In this document: in pieces, positions 1 through 8,119 of the stretch
How the letters are laid out: every line of letters starts with the position of its first letter
Position numbering within the stretch: the stretch's first letter is position 1
NCBI RefSeq assembly: GCF_900094625.1
Contig: NZ_FMAJ01000007.1
Location: 62,001-126,000 of the forward strand
Origin: Rhizobium aethiopicum
GTDB taxonomy: Bacteria; Pseudomonadota; Alphaproteobacteria; Rhizobiales; Rhizobiaceae
Length of the DNA: 64,000 nt
Direction: 5' to 3'
The notes under the pieces: generated by a model
Seen by the model: only the letters and a program-made list of their open reading frames with translations
The model's database searches: none
Told to the model about the DNA's origin: nothing
Translations under genes and position numbers: made by a program

Positions 1-1087
1 TGTCCATCGGAAGGTTCGTGCGGAACGACGGAGCAGATTTCATCACGGCACGGTAAGCGCCACTTTCCAGCGCACGACGCGTTGAATCGGTGCTGCTTCC
101 ACCGGAAGACTCAATTTCAGGCTGGCCGATAATGTTTCCATCTTTGTCGAGTTTGAAATGCACGGTGATGACCATGCCGGAAAGGCCTTCCATTCCCGGA
201 GTGATCAGCCAGTTACCCTCGATCAAACCCTTTAGCGCATCTTCTTCGCTTTGACTGAGCTTGGAGCCGCCATTGCTCTTCTTCGCCCCCAGCGACGCCT
301 CCTGCGTCGAGCGCTTGGCGCCGCCGGCGGAGGGATCCGTCTTGTTCAGCAAGGCCGAAATCTCGTCCGCGTTGAAGTCGCTCTTCATTGAAGAAGCCGA
401 TTTCGCCACTTCCTGTTTCTTGTCGGCTTTCTTCTTGTCTGTCGGTTTTTCTGCAGCCTTCGGCTCGTCCGGCGTTTTTTCCGGCGGCTTTTCGGCCGTC
501 TTCTGCGGTTCCGGCGGCTTAACCTGTGGCTTGACGACCGGCGTCGGCACCTTGTCCGGCAATGCTTCGGCATCCGGCTTCGGCGGCTCCTCAGGCTTGG
601 CTTGTTCTTCCGGCGGTTTTTCCTCAGGCTTCGGCGGCGTCACCTCGACCGGCTTGGGCGGCGGAATGGAAGCGACTTCCTTCGGCTGCTCGACCTCGGT
701 CTCTTCCTTGTTGACTTCCTTGACGTCGTTCGGCTTGGGGTCGACCTGCGGCAGCGGCTTTTCGCTGGAATTGGCGGCAGCCGCCTCGCTGTTGCTCGGT
801 TTGGCGTTCGGGACCGGCGGCGTCTTCAGGTCGACATTGTTGTCGCCGGCATTCTCGGCCGGCTGCGCGATCGGTGGCCGCGTCGTCGGCACAGGGGCGG
901 AAGTCTCCTTCTTCGGAGCCTTCTTGTCGCCCTGCTGCATCTGGGTGATGGATTCCACCGGCACGAGGTCGACCGGCATCGCCTCGAAATCCTCCACCTT
1001 GAAGGATTCCGGCGCGCCGAGCGATACCATCGCCCAGGTAAGCACCAGGCAGTGCAGAACAGCAGATGTGACGACGCTGGCCTTCAT
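1..1087 (-). CDS. tolA: TolA, cell-envelope Tol-Pal protein (3' end outside window)
   Basis: About 362 codons are visible and the C-terminus runs off the left edge. The protein starts MKASVVTSAVLHCLVLTWAM, a single membrane anchor near the N-terminus. A long low-complexity stretch rich in Pro, Lys and Glu follows (roughly residues 60-240), the periplasm-spanning arm expected of TolA. The visible C-terminal part (EDALKGLIEGNWLI, then VHFKLDKDGNIIG) looks like the TolA/TonB-type domain. TolA links the inner-membrane TolQR motor to Pal/TolB and supports outer-membrane constriction at division. It starts 8 bases after the tolR stop, so it belongs to the same operon. tolB and pal are expected just outside the window. 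The family call rests on architecture and context, because TolA sequences diverge strongly. Confidence 0.88.
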   Translation of the reverse strand, partial: MKASVVTSAVLHCLVLTWAMVSLGAPESFKVEDFEAMPVDLVPVESITQMQQGDKKAPKKETSAPVPTTRPPIAQPAENAGDNNVDLKTPPVPNAKPSNSEAAAANSSEKPLPQVDPKPNDVKEVNKEETEVEQPKEVASIPPPKPVEVTPPKPEEKPPEEQAKPEEPPKPDAEALPDKVPTPVVKPQVKPPEPQKTAEKPPEKTPDEPKAAEKPTDKKKADKKQEVAKSASSMKSDFNADEISALLNKTDPSAGGAKRSTQEASLGAKKSNGGSKLSQSEEDALKGLIEGNWLITPGMEGLSGMVITVHFKLDKDGNIIGQPEIESSGGSSTDSTRRALESGAYRAVMKSAPSFRTNLPMD

Positions 1088-1095
1088 TTTGAGCG

Positions 1096-1551
1096 CTATT
1101 GGTCCTTCTTCTGCTGCGTCACCAGACCGATATTCTTGAAACCGGCCCCCTGGATGCGAGCCATGACGTCGGCGATAACGCCGTAGGGCGCCGTCGCGTC
1201 GCCGCGCACGAAGATACGTTCGTTATAGCCGGTGGTCGCGATCGCCTCGAGCTTGGCGGCGATCTCGGCCGCCGGAATCGGCGTTTCCTGCAGGAACACT
1301 TCGCCGTCGTTCTTGACCGAAATCGTGATCGGCTGCGTCTCGGAATTCAGCGCCTTGGCCTGCGTTTCCGGCAGGTCGATCGGCACGCCGACGGTCATCA
1401 TCGGTGCAGCGACCATGAAGATGATCAGAAGCACGAGCATGACGTCGACGAGCGGCGTCACGTTGATCTCAGAAATGACGGCCTTGTTCCGACCGCCGCG
1501 ACGGCGGCGTCCGCCGCCCCCGCCGCCATTGCCTCCAACAGCCATACCCAT
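1096..1551 (-). CDS. tolR: TolR, ExbD/TolR-family biopolymer transport protein
   Basis: The 151-residue product has a Gly/Arg-rich cytoplasmic head (residues 5-22) and one membrane helix containing INVTPLVDVMLVLLIIFMVA. Asp36 there sits at the position of the proton-carrying Asp of TolR/ExbD. A periplasmic domain follows. Length and layout are normal for TolR. With TolQ it forms the proton-motive-force motor that drives TolA. It lies 18 bases after tolQ and 8 before tolA. A GGAG lies 10-11 bases upstream of the chosen ATG, and a second in-frame ATG two codons later is also possible. Confidence 0.95.
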   Translation of the reverse strand: MGMAVGGNGGGGGGRRRRGGRNKAVISEINVTPLVDVMLVLLIIFMVAAPMMTVGVPIDLPETQAKALNSETQPITISVKNDGEVFLQETPIPAAEIAAKLEAIATTGYNERIFVRGDATAPYGVIADVMARIQGAGFKNIGLVTQQKKDQ

Positions 1552-1569
1552 GTCAGAATACTCCGTTGG

Positions 1570-2289
1570 TTACTGAGCGGCAGCGCGCGGCTGCAGCTTC
1601 TCGTCGATCTGGCGCGAAAGTATGGCGGAGAATTCGTCCGCGAAACCTTCCATGCGCGCCGAGAGCTTGCCGGCATCGGCCGAGAACTTGTTGTAGGCGA
1701 TGACCGCCGGGATAGCGGCGACGAGGCCGATCGCCGTGGCGAGAAGCGCCTCGGCGATACCCGGTGCTACGACCGCAAGGTTGGTCGACTTCGAACCGGC
1801 GATCGCCTGGAACGAGGTCATGATGCCGACGACCGTGCCGAAGAGGCCGATGAACGGACCGGCCGAGCCGATGGTCGCGAGCGATCCGAGGCGTGCGCCG
1901 AGATATTCGGTTTCACGGGCGAGCGTCACGTCCATCGCCCGGTCGATACGCATCTGCAGGCCGATTGGCGAGCGGGCGCCGCGTTCGAAGGATTTCTTCC
2001 ATTCGCGCATGGCTGCGACGAAGATCGACGCTAGGCCGGTATTGTTGCGTTCCGATAGCGAGCGATAGAGCTCTTCCAGCGACTGCCCCGACCAGAAGAC
2101 CTGCTCGAACTTGTCGAACTGCCGCCGTGCGCGGCCATAGGCCAGGTATTTGTCGATGACGATCGCCCACGTCCAGACCGAGGCCGCGATGAGCCCGAGC
2201 ATGACGAGCTTGACGACGATGCCGGCCTGCATGAAAAGCGACCAGAGGCTGACGTCCGTCGTGGCTGCTGCCAATCCTACTTGTTCCAT
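1570..2289 (-). CDS. tolQ: TolQ, MotA/TolQ/ExbB proton-channel protein
   Basis: The 239-residue product has three membrane segments: near the N-terminus (MLGLIAASVWTWAIVID), then LGSLATIGSAGPFIGLFGTV and the segment after IAEALLATAIGLVAAIPAV. This is the TolQ/ExbB pattern. The start MEQVGLAAATTD fits the usual TolQ N-terminus and has a GGGGA about 10 bases upstream. A longer in-frame reading adds 17 residues with no family resemblance. TolQ forms the stator ring around TolR. It is the first gene of the Tol operon here, separated from ybgC by about 370 bases that carry a CtrA-like box, so it probably has its own promoter. Confidence 0.94.
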   Translation of the reverse strand: MEQVGLAAATTDVSLWSLFMQAGIVVKLVMLGLIAASVWTWAIVIDKYLAYGRARRQFDKFEQVFWSGQSLEELYRSLSERNNTGLASIFVAAMREWKKSFERGARSPIGLQMRIDRAMDVTLARETEYLGARLGSLATIGSAGPFIGLFGTVVGIMTSFQAIAGSKSTNLAVVAPGIAEALLATAIGLVAAIPAVIAYNKFSADAGKLSARMEGFADEFSAILSRQIDEKLQPRAAAQ

Positions 2290-2484
2290 TGATCCAAAAT
2301 CCCCGAATCCAAACGCCCGGCGCAGGACCGGGCGGCACAAAGTGATCTCGCAAGAAGCGTCCGGCGGCCGCTGCCCAAAGCCCTGGTCAAGCTTCCAAGC
2401 TCATCTTCCGCCTTCTTGCCGTCAAATTTGGTCAAAGGAAGGCGTGTACCGCGCAAACTCCGACTTTCCCAGTAAGACACTATT

Positions 2485-2503
2485 ATGGTTAATAGATCGT
2501 TAG
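2485..2503 (-). promoter_or_regulatory. CtrA-like box upstream of tolQ
   Basis: On the minus strand this reads CTAA, seven bases, then TTAACCAT. That is one mismatch from the alphaproteobacterial CtrA consensus TTAA-N7-TTAACCAT. It lies about 200 bases upstream of tolQ in a 374-base gap (2290-2663) that contains no convincing gene. The match is seen directly; regulation by CtrA is inferred. Confidence 0.4.
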
Positions 2504-2663
2504 TGCCGGACTGTGACAGCAAGCTTATATTTGGGAGATTTTGTTCCATGGATTTACTTGACCGGAGCTAAAGTCCGGCTGCCCGAGCGCTCATCCTGCG
2601 GCGCGGGAATTCCTTCACATGAAGTTCAAGTTTTGACAAGGCCTGAATTCCAGGCGTTCCCGA

Positions 2664-3119
2664 TTATAACGGCGTGCTGCCTTCTAGGAATTTGGCCGCC
2701 AGCGTTTCCGGCAGGCGCCGCGGCCGTCCCTTGGCATTGATGACGGCGATGATCACCTTGGCAGCGATCAGCAGCGTCTCGCCCGAACGAATCTGCTGGT
2801 TGAGCACCATCTTGGCGCCGCCGGCCTTTTCCGTATGCGTCAGGATCGTTAGCACATCGTCCATGCGCGCCGGGCTTTTGAAGTCGATCTCCATGCGGTG
2901 GACGACGAAGACGAGTCCTTCCTCATCGGCGCTGACGAGCTCGCGCTGCTCGACGCCGAGACAGCGAAGATAGTCGGTTCGGCCGCGCTCCAGAAAATGC
3001 AGATAGCGGGCGTGATAGACGAGGCCCGAGAAATCCGTATCTTCATAATAGACCCGCTGGACGAGGCGATGCCCCGCCTCCGTCAGCTCTCCCGAAATGG
3101 AAAAAGGGCGATCCGTCAT
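2664..3119 (-). CDS. ybgC: YbgC-type acyl-CoA thioesterase, Tol-Pal associated
   Basis: The 151-residue hotdog-fold protein contains VYYEDTDFSGLVYHARYLHFLERGR, the 4-hydroxybenzoyl-CoA thioesterase/YbgC signature, with the catalytic Asp in YYEDTD. YbgC enzymes hydrolyse acyl-CoA thioesters and are usually encoded next to tolQ. The start MTDRPFSI is preceded by GGAG seven bases upstream. A longer reading adds 26 residues rich in Cys and Arg that do not belong to the family. It faces away from sqdB. tolQ follows downstream after a long gap, so the two may be transcribed separately. Confidence 0.9.
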   Translation of the reverse strand: MTDRPFSISGELTEAGHRLVQRVYYEDTDFSGLVYHARYLHFLERGRTDYLRCLGVEQRELVSADEEGLVFVVHRMEIDFKSPARMDDVLTILTHTEKAGGAKMVLNQQIRSGETLLIAAKVIIAVINAKGRPRRLPETLAAKFLEGSTPL

Positions 3120-3259
3120 AATTTTCTCCAAACTCCGGTGCCCTCTTTGGCGCAACGCTTCCGGACAGGCAAGCATGAATGCCCGGCAGGCAGGCATTGA
3201 ATGATTGTCATAATTTCTAATTATCCCGGGTAAAGGGCGACCAATCAGGAGACGATGTG

Positions 3260-4480
3260 ATGAAAATTGCGGTTATGGGCGGAGACGGTTTCATTGGTTG
3301 GCCCACCTCGCTCCACCTTTCCGACGCCGGTCACGACATCCATATCCTCGATAACCTCTCGCGCCGCTGGATCGACACCGAACTCGGCGTTCAGTCGCTG
3401 ACGCCGATGGATTCGATCCAGGAGCGCACCCGCATATGGCATGCCGAAACGGGACGCCGCATCCACTTCAATCTGATCGATCTTGCCAAGGATTACGAGC
3501 TCCTGAAGAAATGGCTTTCGGAAAACCGTCCCGATGCCATCATCCATTTCGCCGAGCAGCGCGCCGCGCCCTATTCGATGAAGAGCGACCGCCACAAGAA
3601 CTACACCGTCAACAACAATGTCAGCGCCACGCATAACCTGTTGAACGCTCTGACCGAGCTCAATCTCGACGCCCACCTCATCCATCTCGGCACTATGGGC
3701 GTCTACGGCTATTCGACGGTCGGAGCCGCAATCCCCGAAGGTTATCTGCCGGTCGGCATCGAAACCGCGGGGGGCGAGACGGTCAGTCAGGAGATTCTCT
3801 ATCCCTCCAACCCAGGTTCGATCTACCACATGACCAAGTGCCTGGATCAGCTTCTTTTCCAGTTCTACGCCAAGAATGACGGCTTGCGGATCACCGATCT
3901 GCATCAGGGCATCGTCTGGGGCACCCATACCGAACAGACGCGCCGCCATGCGCAGCTTATCAACCGTTTCGATTACGACGGCGACTACGGCACGGTGCTG
4001 AACCGCTTCCTCATCCAGGCGGCCATTGGTTATCCCCTGACGGTACATGGCACCGGCGGCCAGACCCGCGCCTTCATCCACATCCAGGATTCGGTGCGCT
4101 GCATCGAGCTGGCGCTGAAGAACCCGCCCGCTCGCGGCGCCCGCGTCGAGATCTTTAACCAGATGACGGAAACCCACCGGGTGCGCGACCTCGCCGAAAT
4201 GATCGCCAGGATGAGCGGCGCCAAAATTGCCTGGCTGCCCAACCCGCGCAAGGAAGCCGCCGAAAACGAGCTGATCGTCCGCAACGAAAAGTTCCTCGAT
4301 CTTGGTCTCGAACCGATCACGCTGGAAGCCGGCCTGCTCGGCGAGATCGTCGACGTCGCCAAGAAATTCGCCTATCGCGTCGACCGCTCCCGCGTGCCGG
4401 CCGTCTCCGCCTGGACCAAGGACATTGCCGCGACGATCGACCACGATCCGGAAGGCAAGCGGCTGAAATCGGTGTCATGA
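3260..4480 (+). CDS. sqdB: SqdB, UDP-sulfoquinovose synthase
   Basis: The 406-residue member of the extended short-chain dehydrogenase fold has an NAD site GGDGFIG (residues 7-13). Residues HFAEQRAAPYSM (about 96-107) are characteristic of SqdB/SQD1. Thr145 in GTMGVYG and the YHMTK pair Tyr189/Lys193 correspond to the catalytic triad of plant SQD1. The enzyme makes UDP-sulfoquinovose from UDP-glucose and sulfite, the first committed step of sulfolipid synthesis. AGGAG lies eight bases before the chosen ATG, and a GTG one codon earlier is an alternative start. It heads sqdBDC. The other sulfolipid gene sqdA is not in the window. Confidence 0.96.
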   Translation: MKIAVMGGDGFIGWPTSLHLSDAGHDIHILDNLSRRWIDTELGVQSLTPMDSIQERTRIWHAETGRRIHFNLIDLAKDYELLKKWLSENRPDAIIHFAEQRAAPYSMKSDRHKNYTVNNNVSATHNLLNALTELNLDAHLIHLGTMGVYGYSTVGAAIPEGYLPVGIETAGGETVSQEILYPSNPGSIYHMTKCLDQLLFQFYAKNDGLRITDLHQGIVWGTHTEQTRRHAQLINRFDYDGDYGTVLNRFLIQAAIGYPLTVHGTGGQTRAFIHIQDSVRCIELALKNPPARGARVEIFNQMTETHRVRDLAEMIARMSGAKIAWLPNPRKEAAENELIVRNEKFLDLGLEPITLEAGLLGEIVDVAKKFAYRVDRSRVPAVSAWTKDIAATIDHDPEGKRLKSVS

Positions 4481-4629
4481 GCGAGGGTGAGTTTAAACTG
4501 GAAGGTTCAACTGACACTCCCGCATTCCTGTGCTGGTTACGGGAATCGAGCGCGCCCAAGTCCTTGGGCGCGGGAGAGCCCTACCCATGAGAACGAGAGT
4601 CATTCACGGCGCAGACGCGCCGTGGCTAG

Positions 4630-4670
4630 ATTCCTGTGACATCCCTCGGGTCAGGCCCGAGGACAGGAAT
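4630..4670. repeat. Palindromic intergenic repeat (REP-like) between sqdB and sqdD
   Basis: Two nested inverted repeats are visible: outer arms ATTCCTGT / ACAGGAAT and inner arms CCTCGGG / CCCGAGG around a five-base loop. The inner arms resemble the palindrome after yebC near 10.48 kb. The repeat fills part of the 219-base gap inside the sqd operon and would form a strong hairpin in the transcript. No run of T follows, so it does not look like an intrinsic terminator. Confidence 0.6.
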
Positions 4671-4699
4671 GAGAGAGAATGTAGGGGCGGCCGGCGCCG

Positions 4700-5524
4700 A
4701 TGACTTCTACCTCAAACCTCGCCTATGTCACCCTCGTCACCAACGCCGATTACGCGATGGGCGCCACCGCCCTCGCCCGCTCCCTGCGCCGCACCGGCAC
4801 CAGCGCCGACATCGTCGTCCTCCACACCGGCGGCGTTGACGCAGCCGCTCTCGCCCCACTGGAAACCCTCGGCTGCCGCCTAATCCAAGTCGAGCACCTG
4901 CCGCTCTCCGATGCCTTCAACGAGCGCCACGCCCGCGGCCATCTACATTCCGCAGCCCCCTTCACCAAGGGCCGCAAACCAGAGTTCCATTCGCCACTCG
5001 ACAATTTCTGCAAGCTTAGGCTTTGGCAGCTCGTCGAATACGCGCGCTGCGTCTTCATTGATGCCGACGCGCTGGTGCTGAGGAACGTCGACAAGCTCTT
5101 CCTCTACCCGGAATTTTCCGCCGCTCCCAACGTCTACGAAAGCCTCGCCAATTTTCGGCGGATGAACTCCGGCGTCTTCGTCGCCACGCCCTCGCATGAC
5201 ACATTCCGACACATGCTCGAATGCCTCGACAGGCCGGAGGCCTTCTGGCGGCGCACCGATCAGACGCTTTTGGAGACGTTCTTCCCGGAATGGCACGGCC
5301 TGCCGGTCTATTTCAACATGCTGCAATATGTATGGTTCACCATGCCGGAGCTTTGGGACTGGAAGAGCATTTCGATCCTGCACTACCAGTATGAAAAACC
5401 GTGGGAAAAGGATCATCCCAAGGCAAGACAGCTACAACCGTTGATCGATCTATGGCATCGTCTACACGAAGACGGCGATCTGCCCGAGATCACGGCGCTG
5501 GAAAATCCGGAAGGAACGACATGA
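4700..5524 (+). CDS. sqdD: SqdD, glycosyltransferase family 8 (glycogenin-like)
   Basis: The 274-residue GT8 protein opens with LAYVTLVTNADYAMGATALARSL and carries the metal-binding DAD motif at residues 121-123 (FIDADALVL), followed by NSGVFVATPS as in glycogenin-like enzymes. In Rhodobacter and Sinorhizobium the sqdD product is the likely transferase for sulfoquinovose onto diacylglycerol. Position between sqdB and sqdC supports this name. Its stop overlaps the sqdC start (ATGA). The ribosome site is weak (a G-rich stretch only), so translation may depend on the long leader after sqdB, which holds a palindromic repeat. Confidence 0.9.
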   Translation: MTSTSNLAYVTLVTNADYAMGATALARSLRRTGTSADIVVLHTGGVDAAALAPLETLGCRLIQVEHLPLSDAFNERHARGHLHSAAPFTKGRKPEFHSPLDNFCKLRLWQLVEYARCVFIDADALVLRNVDKLFLYPEFSAAPNVYESLANFRRMNSGVFVATPSHDTFRHMLECLDRPEAFWRRTDQTLLETFFPEWHGLPVYFNMLQYVWFTMPELWDWKSISILHYQYEKPWEKDHPKARQLQPLIDLWHRLHEDGDLPEITALENPEGTT

Positions 5525-6432
5525 AAGTACTGGTATCCGGGGGAACGGGTCTCGTCGGCCGTTACGTCGTCGAGGAGCTGCTGGCCGCCGGCTACCAGGT
5601 GATCGTCGGCGCACGCCGTGCGCCACTGCCTCGCTTCTTCTCCCGTCCGGTCGAGTTCGCAGCACTTTCGCTCGACCCCGACAGGGATCAGATCGACGCC
5701 TTCGACGACGCCTATTTCTTCGTCCATGCCGCCTTCAACCATGTTCCCGGCAAATATCGCGGCGGCGAGGGTGATGATCCCAAGAGTTTCCACAAATTGA
5801 ATCTCGACGGCACCGTCCGGCTGTTCGAAGCGGCCAAACGTGCCGGCACGCGCCGCTGTGTCTTCCTGTCCAGCCGCGCTGCCTATGGCGAACACCCGCC
5901 GGGAACCGAGCTTAACGAAACGATGATGCCAAAGCCGGAGACGCTCTACGGCCAGATCAAACTCGATGCCGAAGGTGCGCTTACCCATCTCTCGGCACCA
6001 AGTTTTGCCGGCGTAAGCCTGAGGGCAACCGGCATCTATGGCGATCTCACGCCGAACAAATGGGATGGTCTCATCGCCGACTATCTCGCCGGCAGGCCGG
6101 TCGCTGCTCGCGCCGGAACAGAGGTTCATGGCCGCGACCTCGGCCGCGCCGTGCGGCTGATGCTGGAGACGGAAAGCACCCGCATCTCAGGCGAGGTCTT
6201 CAACATCTCGGACCTCTCCGTCGACACACGCGACATTCTCGCGCCTATCCGCCGTGAAACGAGCTGTCCTCATGCCTTACCGCCCCCCGCTGACAAGGCG
6301 GCCCTCAATCCGATGAGCACGGAGAAAATCGGCGCGCTCGGCTGGATACCAGGTGGAGCCCCTCTGTTCGAGCAAACGATGCGACGGCTGGCCGCCGCGC
6401 TGCCGGTGTCAGCGGACACGCACAACCAATGA
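5521..6432 (+). CDS. sqdC: SqdC, NAD(P)-dependent epimerase/reductase of the sulfolipid operon
   Basis: The 303-residue product shows a Rossmann site GGTGLVG (residues 7-13), SSRAAYG near 117-123 and the Tyr143-x3-Lys147 pair of the extended short-chain dehydrogenases. The exact reaction of SqdC is not established; the gene is a usual member of sqdBDC operons. The ATG overlaps the sqdD stop in an ATGA, which decides the start over an in-frame reading 120 bases longer. The next gene downstream, a folate enzyme, is not related to the pathway. Confidence 0.88.
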   Translation: MKVLVSGGTGLVGRYVVEELLAAGYQVIVGARRAPLPRFFSRPVEFAALSLDPDRDQIDAFDDAYFFVHAAFNHVPGKYRGGEGDDPKSFHKLNLDGTVRLFEAAKRAGTRRCVFLSSRAAYGEHPPGTELNETMMPKPETLYGQIKLDAEGALTHLSAPSFAGVSLRATGIYGDLTPNKWDGLIADYLAGRPVAARAGTEVHGRDLGRAVRLMLETESTRISGEVFNISDLSVDTRDILAPIRRETSCPHALPPPADKAALNPMSTEKIGALGWIPGGAPLFEQTMRRLAAALPVSADTHNQ

Positions 6433-6557
6433 GCATCCTCGCCTGACGATCGGCAACATCTGACGACGTGAAACAGACGCGCCCCTGTCGCAGCCGGCAT
6501 TTGCATCCGGTCTCCGGCCGTCTATGCTCGGCCGACCCTCTCAATCAGGCAGATCGA

Positions 6558-7145
6558 ATGACCGCAAAAGACCTGAAAGCGCAGTTGCGCAACGAACGGC
6601 TGGGCGCCCGCGACGCCATCGCGCCTGGAGAGCGCACCGCCAAAAGCCTTGCAATGGCCGATCACGCCGGCGAGGCGGTCGCCTTCGAGCCGGGCACCAT
6701 CATCTCCGGTTTCCTGCCGATCCGTTCGGAGGCCGATCTCAGGCCGCTGATGGCACGGTTTGCGGCACGCGGCGCGCGGCTCTGCGTGCCGGCGATCCTC
6801 GACCGGCAGACCATCGTCTTTCGCGAATTGTCGGAAGGCGTGCCGCTGATCGAGACCGGCTTCGGCACGGTCGGCCCTGGCGCCGAGGCCGCCATTCTCG
6901 ATCCCGAGATCATGTTGGTGCCGCTTTCGGCCTTCGATATCAGGGGCCATCGTATCGGCTACGGCGCCGGTCACTACGACCGCGCCATCAGCCGGCTAAG
7001 AGAGAAACGTCTTCATCCCAAGCTGATCGGCATTGCATTCGACTGCCAGGAAGTGGCACATGTGCCCGACGAGCCGCATGATATAAGCCTGGATGCCATC
7101 CTGACAGAAAGCGGCCTTCGCTTTTTTGCCTCTTGGATTGGATAG
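6558..7145 (+). CDS. fthC: 5-formyltetrahydrofolate cyclo-ligase
   Basis: The 195-residue protein has the family ATP/substrate motif GYGAGHYDR (about residues 134-142) and basic residues near the N-terminus (KAQLRNERLGARDAI). It converts 5-formyl-THF to 5,10-methenyl-THF. The start MTAKDLKAQLR fits family length; an in-frame extension of 30 residues has no family similarity. The following phosphoesterase begins three bases after the stop, so the two are co-transcribed. In many proteobacteria this gene (ygfA) lies directly after zapA and 6S RNA. Here those are about 24 kb away on the other strand. Confidence 0.93.
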   Translation: MTAKDLKAQLRNERLGARDAIAPGERTAKSLAMADHAGEAVAFEPGTIISGFLPIRSEADLRPLMARFAARGARLCVPAILDRQTIVFRELSEGVPLIETGFGTVGPGAEAAILDPEIMLVPLSAFDIRGHRIGYGAGHYDRAISRLREKRLHPKLIGIAFDCQEVAHVPDEPHDISLDAILTESGLRFFASWIG

Positions 7146-7148
7146 GGA

Positions 7149-7973
7149 ATGCGGCTGCTTTTTTTGGGTGACATGGTCGGCAAGACGGGGCGTACGGCGG
7201 TCTGGGAGCGCCTACCCGGCCTGATCTCCGACCTCAGGCTCGATTTCGTCGTCGTCAATGGTGAGAATGCCGCCGGCGGTTTCGGCATCACCGAGGACAT
7301 TTTTCTGGAAACGATCAATGCCGGCGCCGACGTCGTGACGACGGGCAATCACGTCTGGGACCAGAAGGAAGCCGTCGCCTTTGCCGGGCGGCACGATCAG
7401 TTCCTGCGGCCGGCCAATTATCCGCAAGGCACACCCGGCCGCGGCTCCGGCCTTTTCTATGCCAGGAACGGCGCGCGCGTGCTCGTTGCCAATGTCATGG
7501 GCCGGGTGTTCATGCATCCGGAACTCGACGACCCCTTCAAATCGGCGGAAGTGATCCTGGACGCCTGCCCGCTGAAGGAGCAGGCCGATGCAATCATCTT
7601 CGATTTCCACGCGGAAGCGACCAGCGAAAAGCAGTGCTTCGGCCATTTCGTCGATGGCCGCGCCAGCTTCGTCGTCGGCACCCATACCCACGTGCCGACC
7701 GCCGACGCACAGATCCTGAACGGCGGCACGGCCTATATGTCGGACGCCGGGATGTGCGGTGATTATGATTCCTCCCTCGGCATGGACAAGGAGGAGCCGC
7801 TCAACCGCTTCATCTCGAAGATGCCGAAGGGCCGCATGGAAGCGGCGAGCGGCCCCGCGACGATCTGCGGCGTCGGCGTGGAGATTTCCGATGCGACCGG
7901 ACTGGCCGAAAAGATCGCGCCGCTCCGGCTCGGACCGCGGCTGGCCGAAACGGTGCCGGAGTTCTGGCGTTAA
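7149..7973 (+). CDS. YmdB-type metallophosphoesterase (TIGR00282 family)
   Basis: The 274-residue protein starts MRLLFLGDMVGKTGR and contains VVNGENAAGG, TTGNHVWD, DFHAEATSEK and GTHTHVPTAD, the conserved metal-binding blocks of the YmdB family. B. subtilis YmdB is a phosphodiesterase acting on 2',3'- and 3',5'-cyclic nucleotides. The substrate here is unknown. It lies three bases after the cyclo-ligase gene and presumably shares its transcript, a common pairing in alphaproteobacteria. Confidence 0.93.
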   Translation: MRLLFLGDMVGKTGRTAVWERLPGLISDLRLDFVVVNGENAAGGFGITEDIFLETINAGADVVTTGNHVWDQKEAVAFAGRHDQFLRPANYPQGTPGRGSGLFYARNGARVLVANVMGRVFMHPELDDPFKSAEVILDACPLKEQADAIIFDFHAEATSEKQCFGHFVDGRASFVVGTHTHVPTADAQILNGGTAYMSDAGMCGDYDSSLGMDKEEPLNRFISKMPKGRMEAASGPATICGVGVEISDATGLAEKIAPLRLGPRLAETVPEFWR

Positions 7974-8119
7974 CCCCAACACGCAATCGTGAGCGGCCTG
8001 CATCTGGACCGCTGCGACCTCATGCCGCATCCTCCCGCCGCCAATGCAAAGTGATCGAGCGTCCTAAGCGCGCCTTTCGGAGGCGCGGCGCTCTCAGTGA
8101 AAGCGCCGGAGGGGGTGGC

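Noticed and set aside
2277..2549. 90-codon minus-strand frame in the gap upstream of tolQ
   Set aside because: No ribosome site, no recognisable domain, overlaps the tolQ start and a likely promoter region.
3245..4444. 399-codon minus-strand frame opposite sqdB
   Set aside because: Shadow of sqdB; the plus-strand product has a complete catalytic site.
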